DNA of 64,000 bases from Argyresthia goedartella (taxonomy: Eukaryota > Arthropoda > Insecta > Lepidoptera > Argyresthiidae). Below the pieces are notes generated by a model. That model ran no database searches and was not told where the DNA came from. It saw nothing but the letters and a program-made list of their open reading frames with translations. Of the stretch, positions 1 through 12,900 are shown one piece after another. The position numbers and the translations under genes are program-made. The stretch is from contig OX463829.1 of NCBI GenBank assembly GCA_949825045.1, positions 21,050,715 through 21,114,714 on the forward strand, read 5' to 3'. Each line of letters starts with the position of its first letter. Positions within the stretch are counted from its first letter, which is position 1.

Positions 1-3000
1 AAATAAAAACAAAACACATATGCTCACGCCTCGAATTCACTGGTAGCATTGTTACATCTGCCACCTATACCTATCTACTTCTTCAGCTTCAATGATGTTC
101 GAAAATTCAAAACACATTTCTGTAGATGTGCAATACACGGGCTCCAGCTTCAAAAACAACCCTTAGGCGTAACCAAATCAAGCAAATAAGCATACCGACA
201 CCACATAACTAACAGTTTATATAGATACGTCCGTAAAAACGCATATTCCAAGTTTTACCAAGACAGGGTCAACGTAAAAGACTATTAAAGTTAAAGAGCC
301 ATTCTCAGTACGCAAATAGCCGTCTGACAACCGTTGCTAAAGTGAGACTCCTTAGGCGCGACTCGTGAGTTCCCTGTCGCGGGAAAATATGTAAACTTTT
401 CAAATTGTATTTGCCTTTCATACAAGCCGGGAAATATTGACTTGGGCCCGGAATTCTTGCAGCTTGTCAAAGCTTGGTTTACTTTGTAACATTGAGTGTC
501 TTAAGTTTTTCGCTGTGTTGCTATGGAGTAGTGTTACATTATCATACCTTCACCATTTATTTAAATGACACAAAATACATTAAAAAAACATATGCACATA
601 AGCATATTCATAAGGTAACTGCAGGAATGCAAGGATTTTAAAATGTACCTAAGTAACTTACATAACAGCAATCGATCTTAAGGTTCAATTTACGATTTGG
701 ATACATTCATACCATTGGCTATGTATAATAATGATGGATTTATAGAATTACATCATGGGATTATCAAGGGATAGATCCTAGTATACAAAATATGTAGACC
801 CCACTATACAGAATACATATACCTCAGTAACCTTATAATAGAAAAAAACATGAATTGATATCATATCCTAATTGAATATTAATGTTGCCAAAATTATCTA
901 CGGATATTACTCGGAGTTTTAACCTTTCCGTGCCCTTTCGGTGACCATAAAAGTCAAGGAACAATAAACAGCAGCGAGTGACCCTACGCATAACCCTTGA
1001 ATGGGGATACCTTAGTTCTTAGCCCTTCCACCCCCGCCCCGCTGTCCATAGCACCCCACGTCAAAGGCCAGCCGCGAGCCCCGAGGGAAATTATTGTCGG
1101 GATTTAAAGGGCATTGCTTCCGGTAAAATAATAGAAAAAAAAAACATTGTACTCACAAATCGAACATCGAATTTCCTAATCGATTGTATCAAACTCACAC
1201 GTGGCTGTAAATCCTGATCCCATCGAAGTTTGATTGACGCCTCAAAAGGATATTGTATTTTTTTGCAAGTTGCACTAATTCTATTTCTTTTTTGCGAAGA
1301 TATAACAAAATTTGTACGTGTTTGCTCGTCAAGCTGCACTGCACTCACGAGTTTGTCAATAATGCGATTCACCCCACGCTGTCAAAACTGTTTTCTTATA
1401 TGCTTAAGAACTCAAGAGGAAACTTTGTACGCTTTGTATAAGAGCAAGTGCGTATAAAGTTGCCCCGGATACGTTTTGTCAATCACGATCAAACGTCTGC
1501 TCGGATTGCAAGAACTGACACTGACGGCCTCAAGGAAGTTTTCCTAAATCATTGTCAATCCCAATAAAATAAGAGCGAAATTAAATAAACATCCCTCTGA
1601 GACGGGCGAGATAAAAGACGGGTTCGCCAAGACCACACTTTTGATGGCGCTGTATTTTAAAAAGTTGGGGGGTAAAGTTGACACTTAGACGAATTTAACC
1701 TTCCATTGTATTAATTATTCAGGGCGTCGCTTTCGTATTTTAAAGGTGCGCTTGCAGGAGGGTTAGGTAATTTGTTGTTTTTTTTTTTTAAAAACGTCGG
1801 GAAAAGAATTTGGGGAGGTTGCACCGGACTGGCAACTTGAACATTAGCTTCGAGGAGGAAAGTTTAATAAAATTGTTTTGGAATGCAGCGCGGAACGAGA
1901 TAACTTCTCCCACTCGAGTATGTCTATCGATTTTCCGATGTTGTTGCGAACAAAACAACTTAAAGGCAAATAAAGTAATAAAATTGTATGTAATTCTTAA
2001 TGCGTCTGTATAGATATTTTATAGAATATACATGAGATTTTATGTTAATTGTAAATAGTAAGTCGTTTTGTTGTCAAAAATACAAACGTAATTATCAGTA
2101 AATGAGTTGAACTGAGGAGATTTTAATATCGATAAAATCTGATGGAGCAAAAACTTTATTATCTACACAAATTTTCTCTAATAATTACAGGACAAAGGAG
2201 CGTTAAATTTATGTTTGACACCGTTGCCATTCATCAGATCGAATACAGAATGCGTACAATTCCCAATTGGCAACTGGCAACACATAAAAAGGTCTCAGAC
2301 GTAATTAAGTCCACGGTTCGACATCGGGTGTGTACACAAAAGAATATTTCTCCTACACCAATCTCATTTGTGGAGAAGAGGGGAGGCTTAGCATAGCAGC
2401 ATCCCAGCCGGCATACTTTAACTTTTCAATTGTAACTTTTGATGGCTTTCCGAACGTAAAAATAATCGCTGTATCGTCGCTGCAGGGAGCGCGAATGGAA
2501 CGGATAGTACGAGTACAAAGGATACCAAATTGTATGTGGAAAATTGAGTTATGGCAGCGCCTTTTGTTCATCTAAACAACTTTAAGTTTTCGACGATTGT
2601 TTGCTTCATTTTTAGTTTCAGATATTTAGATAAGTATTCTGAAAAATGCACGTGTTAACGAAAATTTACCTAATCCACACACAATAGCGCCAGTTTACGT
2701 CACTGTTGCACTGCTTATAGGTACACAAAGTAGGTGTGAGAGTAGACGAGCACTCCATGGTAACATTACGATATCCCCTGAGCAACCAGAACGTGAGACA
2801 CGAAAGAAAGGTGGGTCGCATCAATACTCGTTACCATTCATTCAGTCAGGAAGTCGAGACGGTAACATTCAATTCTCGAGTACACATTTCATGGTAGATA
2901 AAACTCATGAATCAGAAGTCCATATGCGAAAGCGAAAGGAGGCAGGGTTCGTTTCCTTAAAAAATCCACTTCAGCGCGGGACGCGAGTCGAATTTCCTGT

Positions 3001-5883
3001 CAGATATGAATCTTCCCTACTCGCTTTAAGGTGATGTATTTTCCTATTTCTACCCCCTCTGAACTAGCGGGTCTGTTTCTTTTCGTCCCGTCACCGAAGC
3101 AGGAGTCCCTTCTAAAATTGATTTTCAATTTGTTAGGAAATGCGCGCCGCGGTGCATCAGGCAATACGGGGGCGGGATAGCAGAAAATTATATCGTACAA
3201 GTTGCCCTTGATGAAATATGGAGTGGATTATACTCGTCGGAGGTATTTTCAAGGAGAAAGTGTCCTTCATAGGGCAATTGAAACTTGATTTTTAATATTT
3301 AAAAATAATCTGATTTATGAGATTCGCTGCAAAGGTAAAACTCTACGAAGCAAATCATTATTGAAAAGGCCCGAATACAAGCAATAATTAAACTACAATA
3401 ACGTGTAATGAAGTACTTTGTCGTTCGATTGGTTTGAAAAATAATTAAGCTTTTAAGCTATACGTCTCTGAAACTGAATGAAGTGATAATAAATTCAGTC
3501 ATAGCAACAAATCAAAACCAAGTCTTTCAGTCACTGTCAGTCATCAACTGAGGGATTTGAAATCTCGAAAGCAAACTTTTGTAAAGGTTAAATCCGAGTC
3601 GTCAGATCTTAATATTCATGGCCACGTCAGCCTCCCTCGAGACAATAATAAATTTCTATTAACTTCTTGTGATGTTACTTCCATTTTATTGTCAAGTGAT
3701 AGGGATTATTTCGGCTGACTTATAACTGTCATACATCTGCTGTCTCTTATACAGGGGCTGAGTATAAAATAAAGCTTCCTCGCGATTTTATTAATACGCA
3801 GGGGCTGATACAAAATGATCCTAGCAGGAACGGTAAGCCGTCTAAGTGCCGGCTAAGGTAGAAAATTCGACTTTCGTAGGTACGTCTGTGTCTGCGTTTA
3901 CTGCTGTTTGGAGAGTGAAAAGGGCATAAAAGGAAGCCTTTTGAAATTAAATACGTTTGAGATATTTTGGACTTGACAATATTTTCGGTAATCAAGGGTT
4001 GCTAGACAAGTTTTTACATTTGATACGTTACATTGTTAATGAGTCGTTTACAATTATCTTATAAATTATAGGATGTATATTATATTTTCCACGACACTTC
4101 AACGAGGAACGAATCCTTTTCACATCATAGTTCACCAAAATACAGGTGAGTATGAAATAGCAAAATATTTTATTTTCTCCTTCACAATAACTTTGATCAA
4201 ACTCTGTAAAAGCGATTAACTCCTAACTTCAAAAGTTCTTAACTTCTTTTATCGAATTGGCAAACAACTCGCTATCAAACCTCCATGCTATCTTTGCCAT
4301 AGTTTTAAATCGATATGCCAAACCAAAATAGGCATCTAAACTTGTACAGCGTAGTCCCCTGCCGAGCTCAGAGCATGTTCTGATTAATTTCCAATGATAT
4401 TTGATATGCTCATCTGACAGGCTGCTAGGGGACGGACAAATGGGTGGATTTTCATGTTTTGAGGTCGCCGAGGTCTTTAGTATCCGAGAGTGGAAGATTA
4501 TCTTTCTATAACAGCAAATTGCGGGGCTAATAGTTGAGAAATTAGACTGATATTGGTATTTCGTAAGTTTCCAAAAGTGCTGTTGGATAAAAACAGCCTG
4601 CGCTACCTACATATAAAATGAAACGTCCATTAAAAATCATAACACCATACCAAATGCTTAGAATATAAATTTCCGTTGAGCCCCGCGAGACGCAAAGAAA
4701 CGCGAAAAAAAATAACGCAACAGCGAACAAATGAAATTCGGAAAAAAACAGATGACGGTCGCAGTCACCTAAGCCGTACAGAATGCTACATATTTTTTCC
4801 TCAACTCGGATGACGCGATGCGAAGGCGTCGCATGATAATTTTTAAACCCTTCCTAAAAATGGCGTCGCTTCTTTGTGTCTCCCAACGATTATGCAATAA
4901 CGCGCCAAGAGCTTCGTAATAAGGAAGCAGGAACGATACTACAATAAAGAGAACTTGGAGAAAATCTAACTAGAATAAGATGGGACTGAAAGTATCCTCA
5001 AGCGCGGCGGCTTGAAATATAATGGAGAATAAAAAAAATGTTCGCACGATACGCTCTAACTGTAGTAGGTTCTCTATTTTTGCAGGCTACATCGCCAAGT
5101 CAAATTTGAGCACCAAATATGGAACTTGCCTTGCATTATCACGTGTGAATAGCACCCTAAGTTTCGTTTTAAACGTTCTTTGCGTGATATTAAAGCCTGA
5201 AGCGAGCGTTTGAATGCAACACATACCTACAGTTTTCCATTTCTGGATGCTTCTACTGAGAAAAGCCTTGAAACGAGTGCGGCTAATTTGTTTTTATTTC
5301 ATGTATATTGGTCGGACTGGCTTTGGTATGTTTCCAGCGTACGTCTTTAAAGCTGGGCGGAATAAGCTAGATTGATTGTACGAAAACCTATCAAAACGAA
5401 ACGAAGGCTAGAATCTTTCAGTGACAGATGAACCACTTATGAGTTAAAAGTTGATTTAAAACTGTATGCAAAGCCAAGGTAAACATTATTTTGTTACAAG
5501 GTAAGAATTAAAATGAATGAGAAGATGAAAACTGGATAGAAGAGATTACAGTAGCAAAAGTACCTACTTTAATTCAGTTAGAGAAAAAAAATACGGGAAG
5601 GAAATACGGAGAAAAGTAATAATTCCCAAAATTTCCCAGCCAAGCTCATCAGTAGCACGGGGTGCTATCTCCACAATGATATCCAATTTGAGCACAGAGC
5701 TGAGTCATGGTGACTTTTGTAATGACAGGCTGAGGCGCGGCGTCAAAAGACGTCATTACACGATCACGCGCATATTACGCCGAGATGACGTCATTACTTA
5801 CAACTCCCTGAAATCTGAGATACGGCTAATGTAAAGAGTCGTGTTGTTTGTGTCGCCAACGCTTTTTGATAAATTTGCGCTCG
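1..5883. other. Unassigned A+T-rich DNA
   Basis: No coding region, RNA gene or mobile element could be supported here. Open frames are short (under about 95 codons), lie on both strands over the same bases, and show no family motif or splice context. At 5719-5797 there are three gtaatgac/gtcattac octamers, two of them within gacgtcattac. They resemble CRE/ATF sites but could equally be remnants of a small inverted-repeat element. Confidence 0.5.
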
Positions 5884-6318
5884 TTTTAGGGCTCCGTACG
5901 TTAAAAGACACCCTTACAGAATCAGTTTGTCCGTACGTCTGTCCGTCCGTACGTCTGTCTGTCAAGACCATTTTTTGCAGAAATTATTGGATGTACAATG
6001 TCCCTAAAAGTTGTGTAAAAACAAACTTGTAGATCAACGCAATGAAATGAAACAGCCGGTTATGCAGCAAATTTGCTGAATTCGCTCGCATAAGGAAATA
6101 CAACCCTATAGGGTACTTCCGGTGGATCTAGGAATTTCTAGAATTAATACTAATATTCTAATTAATAATTCTAGAATCAAGACATTTGGCAAGGGCCAGC
6201 GCATGTAAAAGGAAGAAATCCGAAAACCGGGAATTTGTAGCTCCAACCCAAAATACTATGTGATTTGAACGGAACTCTCGATACGCAAATGCGACTCGCA
6301 CTGGCCGGTTTTGTTTTT
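5884..6318 (+). repeat. Interspersed repeat, gggctccgtac type, near full length
   Basis: Starts ttttagggctccgtacg and contains a run of gtccgt/gtctgt units. The internal segment reads gggtacttccggtggatcta, and the end is gactcgcactggccggtttt. The same start and end frame the gttccgtac-type copies elsewhere in the window, although the middles differ. A small inverted repeat with arms ttctagaatta (6136-6146) and taattctagaa (6166-6176) interrupts the interior and looks like a later insertion or duplication. I know this kind of repeat as common in Lepidoptera but cannot name the family. No protein is encoded. Confidence 0.65.
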
Positions 6319-6554
6319 CCGGTTGCCAACTCGGTCTCGTCTCGCACTAACTCTTGGGACGAACGGGAAAATAGTCCAAATAATGCGGCCTTTAGTGAGG
6401 TCTCTTGCTTTACTCACTTCTTTTATAGGATGGCCAAGCCAACGATAAACATCACCAGCCCTTTTCTCATATGGGTTGGCACAGTTTCCTTGAATTAATC
6501 GCAAAACGATTTATGATTAACTTAAACGACAATAAAAAAAATGCCCGAATTATA
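6319..6554. other. Unassigned spacer
   Basis: Nothing recognised. Overlapping short open frames on both strands have no supporting motif. Confidence 0.4.
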
Positions 6555-6605
6555 ATAATAGCAGTAATAAAATAGCAGTAATAAAATAGCACTAATAAAA
6601 TAGCA
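6555..6605. repeat. Minisatellite, about 3 units
   Basis: Short tandem array of a 14-16 bp unit (taataaaatagcagt and variants). It directly abuts the 5' edge of an RTE LINE fragment. Confidence 0.7.
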
Positions 6606-6932
6606 GACTTCGGGATCGTATTCGCAATACAGAAATAAGTCGTCGTACTAAGGTCCTCGATATCGGCAAGCGAATCACGAGACTGAAGTGGGGGTGGGCA
6701 GGACACTTGCCAAGGAGAGATGACGGAAGGTGGAGCAAAGCGGTCACAAAATGGCTACCCAGAACCGCACAACGACCAGTCGGCAGACCACCAGCCAGAT
6801 GGACGGATGACATCATCGCCATAGCGGGTAGGTAGTGGATGCTGGAGGCTCAGGACCGGAGTAGATGGCGTGGTAAAGAATAGGCCTGTACCCAGCAGTG
6901 GGTGAATGTGAGCTGATTGATGATGATGATGA
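6606..6932 (+). pseudogene. RTE-clade LINE, 3' fragment (C-terminal end of reverse transcriptase ORF)
   Basis: Reading forward from about 6616, a frame encodes the characteristic C-terminal tail of RTE-type retrotransposon polyproteins. It runs through IRNTEISRRTKV, then a Trp/Gly-rich block (KWGWAGHLPRRDDGRW), a GRPPARWTDDI block, and AQDRSRWR followed by TQQW. Stops after the AIAGR segment and before ACTQQW break it. The element ends in a (gat)n tail at about 6918-6932, the usual RTE terminus. It is 5'-truncated, with endonuclease and polymerase core absent. A related fragment lies on the minus strand at 33197-33452. It is a dead insertion with no host function. Confidence 0.8.
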
Positions 6933-7514
6933 TGAAAGCATGAATAAATCAACTGTCGATTATTCTTAGCTGTTAACCATATGCCAATAACACTTTAACT
7001 GTATCTACAGTTTTCTAACGGTAAATAAACTTCAAGATACGGGAAATGGCAACCACGAATAATGGCAACACTCCCCGCAGCGCATCAGTAGCTACAATTT
7101 AAAAAGACATGTAATCCCCGGTGTTGCCGCTTCGGAACGCAAGGAGAACACGTGGAAATGAGCTGATCTGATAACGATGCTTTGTTAAAATCACCTGATG
7201 TTGTTGCTGACGGTGGAAAAACACCTGATGTTGCTGACGGTGGAAAATCCCTTGCGGTGTCGGTGAAAGAAAATGGTTTGATATCGCGCTTCAGTCAGTC
7301 ACAGCGTGGCTTACGATAAATGGGGAATAATTGGTAGATTCGAAAGTTTTAAACTCATCTAGAACTATTTAGTAGATACATTTAAAGTTGGGTATACTTA
7401 ACAGAGAGCCTGATTAAATTACCAATGTATCGTAAGTTCCCAGTGATAGAAATCTGGACTCGCGGAGCTGATTCTCAATATAAATGTCGTGACCACATAG
7501 TAAAATTGACCTTA
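6933..7514. other. Unassigned spacer
   Basis: Nothing recognised apart from a locally repeated phrase (acctgatgttg ctgacggtgg) at 7194-7210 and 7222-7243. Confidence 0.4.
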
Positions 7515-7790
7515 TCATGAAATGAACAATGGTTGAATTTCTTTGAAACTTTCATTGAACGAAGAAACATTTTAGGGAAAAACACTGCGGCAGCTCAGGT
7601 GATGACTAAAGTGGGCGATCGCAGCGAAACCCCCGAATAGGCTTCTTGTTAGTTTGACATGTATATCACAAAAAACATATCAGGTATAGTACCGAATAAA
7701 AATGCCTTTAAAAGATATGTTTCATCAAATTCAACCCTTTCTAATAATTTTATGAAATGCTCGGCCAAATCATGAAATGGTTGGCCATGG
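7515..7790 (+). mobile_element. Non-autonomous element, family B (copy 1)
   Basis: About 275 bp without coding capacity. The left end is catgaaatgaacaatggttg; the right end holds ttcaaccctttctaataatt followed by tatgaaatg and atgaaatggttggcc, an imperfect inverted pair. The centre reads aacactgcggcagctcaggt, then a GC-rich segment with gaaacccccgaatag, and then gttagtttgacatgta. Copies with the same order lie at 19020-19290 (minus) and 53975-54200 (plus). The central module is shared with the otherwise different families A and C. Confidence 0.65.
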
Positions 7791-9689
7791 GATTAATTCT
7801 ATGGCTTTGATATAACATGTTCAACTTTTCCAAGTAGTTTCACTATAGCCTCAGGGGAAAACCAATGACAGGAATTCAATGGGCGCGGCGAGTAAAAAAT
7901 CGTCATTCTTTTGTTTACCTTGCGGCCATACACCCCCGCCTTACACGAGTGCAACATTTGGCCGCTGTTCACTGCACCCCACGTACTCCTCGGGGTATTC
8001 CCTCCCCACTCATTATCCCCGATAGTTATTACTGTCATTTTTCAACTCGTTATTTACTTGGAGGAGAGCCTGATATCGCGACATTTGCTCTCAAAGGCCG
8101 AAGTTTAAGATTTGGGGTGAAGGATTCGCGGGCTTAGGGTGGATTTTCGGTGAGCTTATGGGAAAATTGAAAATAGCCCTTTAAAGTTCGACTCCGTTGG
8201 CTTTGTTTCTTTGCCGAGATTTTGTTTCGATAAGGGCGCTAAAAGAGACCTGCACTGGCGTTGTTCTGACACAAGTTATGTTCGGTGCCCCAAAGCTAAA
8301 ATACACTTTACAATTATATGTGAAAAAGTTGCAGGTCGTTGAGTTAGCTAAACGTAGGCGCAACCTGTATATCTGTCACCCCGTATGAATATGGCGTGAC
8401 GCTAAGCTTTATAAAATTAGATGGATTTTAATGTGTTTATCTGTGGGTTTATTGTCAATTGAATTATTGATACAACAAGCTCGTTTCCAAGTTTCGGGCA
8501 TGGAGGTAAAATCACGTAAAAGTTGTGCCTCCCGGCTGGTGTGATGGACGTGAAAACCAGATGTAATACTTACATTTTAATAAGAACTTCTCACCGCATC
8601 TACTATGTACAGTTGCCATCTAGTTAAAATATGCCTTCCGGACTTCGTGCCGTTCCTACTCCGTGCACCATAAGGACCATGGTCCTGCATCTCGGTGTAA
8701 ATTGACCTGTACTGTGACTGTACCAAGGAAATAAAATGATTCAAAGTAAAGTCGGTTTATCAAAGTGTCGCCAGTGTCACCGATAACCAGGGAAATGTCA
8801 TCTTGATAACTGAAAATGGAAAAAGTTTCTTAAATGAAACGTTAGATATACAAATACAAGGTAACTCTTGACATTTTTCTCATTTCGGGTTTCCTACGGA
8901 ATGAAGTATGAAAAACATGGAGTTTCGTCGCCAAGAAAATCCTTATTGCGCTGCGAGCTTCATAGCTGAGAAGGTTAAACTTGCGGTGAGGAATGATCTA
9001 AGATATCATTTATCAGGTCCCCAAAACAATACGGATATTTAAAGGAAACGATTCAGCCATTACCGTAGCCAAGAAAGCCAGGCTGTCTTCGAATACCGAA
9101 ATTAAGCATTGTAGGTGACGGAACAAAGAAAACACGTAATTTCGATTTATACAATGGCCAAAACTATGGTGCGAGCGAGTAGCCAACGTGGCGAATATGA
9201 GATTTGGAAAATCACTGTCAATCTAACGGTTTGTATACGTGCGTACTGCGCATGACTTGGGCTCGCTCCCCACCAACGTTTTTATTAGCTTTAATATCTA
9301 TATGTTGCACGAGATGGCGTTACAAGTACTAAAAGTAAAACTAACTAAGTAAAACTAGCCTACACATTTTAATCTAAATATTTACGTCGCCTACAAGCAT
9401 CAAATCAGCTGGATAGATTAAAAGTGTGAGATATGTGTTAGATCCATTAATTCTAGTAGAAGTTTCTAATTCTAAAGACATACATGTTTGGCTAACGTTG
9501 ATAGGCCATCAATGTTGATTTATTTAAACTGATGGAAAACTCTGAATATATTTAAGTCGCGTGAAGAAGCATTACCTCTCTTTAGAATTGTAGGTACTAT
9601 GCATGTAAGTATTTATTAGCACACATATATATATATACATAATAGTAGTAGTAGATATATTATAAGTACTTAATATATTATCATAGTAT
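7791..9689. other. Unassigned DNA
   Basis: No supported gene or repeat. Small open frames at 7799-8363 overlap on opposite strands without recognisable protein motifs. Confidence 0.4.
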
Positions 9690-9990
9690 CCTTTTCCCAT
9701 ACGGGATGGCAGAGGCCCAATTGTGCCCATTTTGAGCCAATTATTCAATACTCCATTTTGCGTGACAGGGGTCTAGCCCAGCGTCATAGCTCCATAGCTA
9801 TCGTGAGGAAACCTTCATTACTCCATAGTAATGAAGGTTTCCTCACGATGTTTTCCATCACCGTTAGGACGTCCGTGTAATGTACTTAGGATAAATTATT
9901 TATCTCATTAGTATATGGTCAGGAATTCGGACCTGCATCCCCTGAGTGAGAAGCAAGCGTGAAACCCATTAGACTACGGAGCTTCTATTG
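9690..9990. repeat. Probable LINE/SINE tail-like repeat with perfect hairpin
   Basis: Phrases such as cgggatggcagaggccc (9702-9718), cgtgaggaaacc and aacccattagactac are of the kind seen in LINE 3' tails and tRNA-like repeats of moths. No second copy occurs in the window, so this is a recollection-based call. It contains a hairpin with 23-bp perfect arms (9800-9822 and 9827-9849). Confidence 0.35.
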
Positions 9991-12900
9991 TTTTATTATA
10001 GTAATTATATAATTTATTTTATTTATTGTAAGTACTTGTTTCCTTATATTGTTGTACACATAGGTCGACCCCTGCTCAGCAATCAACCTTTATCATCTCA
10101 ACCTGGTTTGCTGGAAGAGATATTTTATTACATTAGCCTTTGTACACTATTTTCATGTAAATATTGTTTTTTATAAGTTTTGTATGCAATAAAGAAAATA
10201 TGAAAAATATATAAGTATGATGTATAAAGAAACGTAAGCGTGAATTTCTAACCAAAGCTGACGCCGTAAGTACTCCAATCCTCGATTACAAAAATCTCAA
10301 TCGATTATCATCGATACCGAAAGTTCCACCCGCCGTTTGCTTTCCAGCACATTTATTATTCTTAAAAGCTTCTCAAGTTCCTTAATTCCTGCGGTGACAT
10401 CACTTTGTCAAACATCAATTATCTTCTGACAATGATCAACGATGAAACGGGCGAGTGGCCCGATTTATCACGATTCGCAACTTTTAATGATGAAAAATTC
10501 GTCAAGAGTTAGCTGATACCCATCTTGGCACTTTTATCTCTATGCGAGAAGACAGTGTCAATCAAACACTGAAACAGATATATTCTCCTTAGGCGGTTGT
10601 CTTGACTAAAATCTAGAAATGTTTTTCTACGACAAATAGGAAACGCAATGTTTTCTGTAACTGACAACGGATTAGTCTAACTCGTCTCGCTAGAGACGAC
10701 ATCAATAACTGAACAATTCCCGCGTAAGAGCCTTGCTAAACCTCACCCCAGGGCAGTACAACATGGCGCTCATTTATGAAAAGGGCGCGTAATGGATTCA
10801 CGGCCACTCAGTATTAGGTTTGTAAATATTTTATCCGCTCTATTGTCGAGTGGATGGCGACTGATTGACAGCAGCTCCCCCGATCGCAACAGACCGCCAC
10901 CGCACGAGAAAATGACTAGTTTTATGCCTTTTCCATTTTACTGACATATTCCATTTGGTGAGCGATCAGATTTGTTCTCGTGATCGTGGGTTTTAACACA
11001 TCTTATTTACAAATGCCCTGTGCGGTTGATCCGAAAATAGAAGCTGTACAGCGAATAAATAGTCGGATAGAGCCACATTGAATGTTTCGAACGAAATCAA
11101 TTTGGAGTAAGTGAGGTGGCTCGTTTCCGCTCATGCGTCTCGCTGGGTAATGAATATGGCTCAGCTGCGGCGTAACTGTTAACTAGTTTGTAGTTAAATA
11201 CAAAGTAGCTTCGAGCCGAGCACCTGCATACCGGTCGCAGACACGGCAGGGCCCTCAAATGCACGTAATTAATCAACATTTAATTCCATATCACGCTGCA
11301 GTGGGTAAGAGGAGACTTGCACTCCGTCCGGGGACTCCTAGAAAATTAACCGACAGCTTAACTACCCTGAAACTCGACCGAACGTTGCGAAATATGCAAA
11401 TGAAGAGGCGACTCATTTGACGAATTTTAATGGTTATTTAACTGTGTTAATTATAAAGTTTTAACTTTGCTTAATTCGTCGGAAACGTTTGGACCCGTCG
11501 AGCGACGGCGCACATGCTGTCTATTTATAAAAGACACTTTATCGCGCGCTCTTGAAATTATGACATCAACAAATTGTGTTAGTTTTCACCGGACAGCTTT
11601 ATGGAAAGCACTTTACTTAGCTGCGCTTGGTACCAGATTGATCGCAGCTTACCTGGAAAGATAAAAAATAAATATTAAAAATATCACATAGGTATTAATT
11701 AATCAAAAGAAAGATTATCTTAAATTGACCGAATGACGAGGGTCCGTCTTACGATCTCTTGATTTGGCTCCTAATTCATTAACGCTAATTTTGGGTCCGT
11801 CAACACCACTCCACTCCATACACAAACTTTCGTAACAAGACTTCAAAGATGTCCGTAGGCGGCGATCCAACCTAAGATATCAACATATCTAAATAATCCG
11901 CTTTGATTTAAAAAAAATGCTCCTAACACAATCTCAGTTAATTGAATTTTTCTTCGTTAGCTCAACGTGAGGCACATCTCCTGTTTAATTACTGACAAGG
12001 GTTGTTAATTTATATGGTCCGGGAGAATTAGTTGGGAGGTCGGCAGGATAACATCGAAACTCCCTTAAGATTAATTTGCAGACTACTTGGGAACTTTAAC
12101 TCGTTTGCTTCTGACCGAAATCCCAACCCTTTTAGAATTAAATTTAATGAAATTACCTCTTTGAATCGACATGTTGTTTAAGAAAGTCTTGATGATATGA
12201 TAGTTGCATAGAAGTTTAGCTGGAATTCCGATACGGCCAGTGCATTGGCAGCGAAAGGGACCATATCACAGCTCGCAGACTAGACAGATAGTTAAATAAT
12301 TGTGTTATAAAGTTGATAATAATTGAAACCTTAGCTAGTGGAAAGCCCGTTAAAGGAACATTTAGTTAACTCCTGTTAAACCATTAGTATCCCATACCAA
12401 AAGTTTCTCAACTTAAAAGGTGTCGGTCTGTCCGCCTGCTCTAGGTATATTTGTAAGGGTACTCTGAAATTTGATAAGGGAAAGAGAGAGTGGCGAATTA
12501 AAACCCGGTCGCCATTTTGGATCAAGTCAGAAGCCCTACGAGACACTTTCGGCTGTCTATTCAGCAGTACACGGAAGCCCCATGAAGTTATATAGGTAGG
12601 TGGCAACGCCCGAAACAAAGGAGTGGAGATATGTCGATATTAGTGTAACAATGTTTGTGTTTATATAATACTATAATATAATGATACCTATAATAGCTAC
12701 TGGTGAGTATGTTTGTATTTAGGTTCAAATTGTTAGTGAGGCATTACCCTCGCTTGGTTATTTAATCTTGTAAGGCCGATGTTCATACTTCGATACACGG
12801 TAAACTGGGATCCATAACTATGCATGCAAATGTTTGCAGTTTTGGATTACAAGTAAGTAATTTGCACTACCGGTGGCTAGACAAGAACTAAAACAGTGCC

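Noticed and set aside
5719..5797. Cluster of CRE-like gacgtcatta sites
   Set aside because: Three short matches without conservation data, and they could be remnants of an inverted-repeat element. Not called as regulatory.
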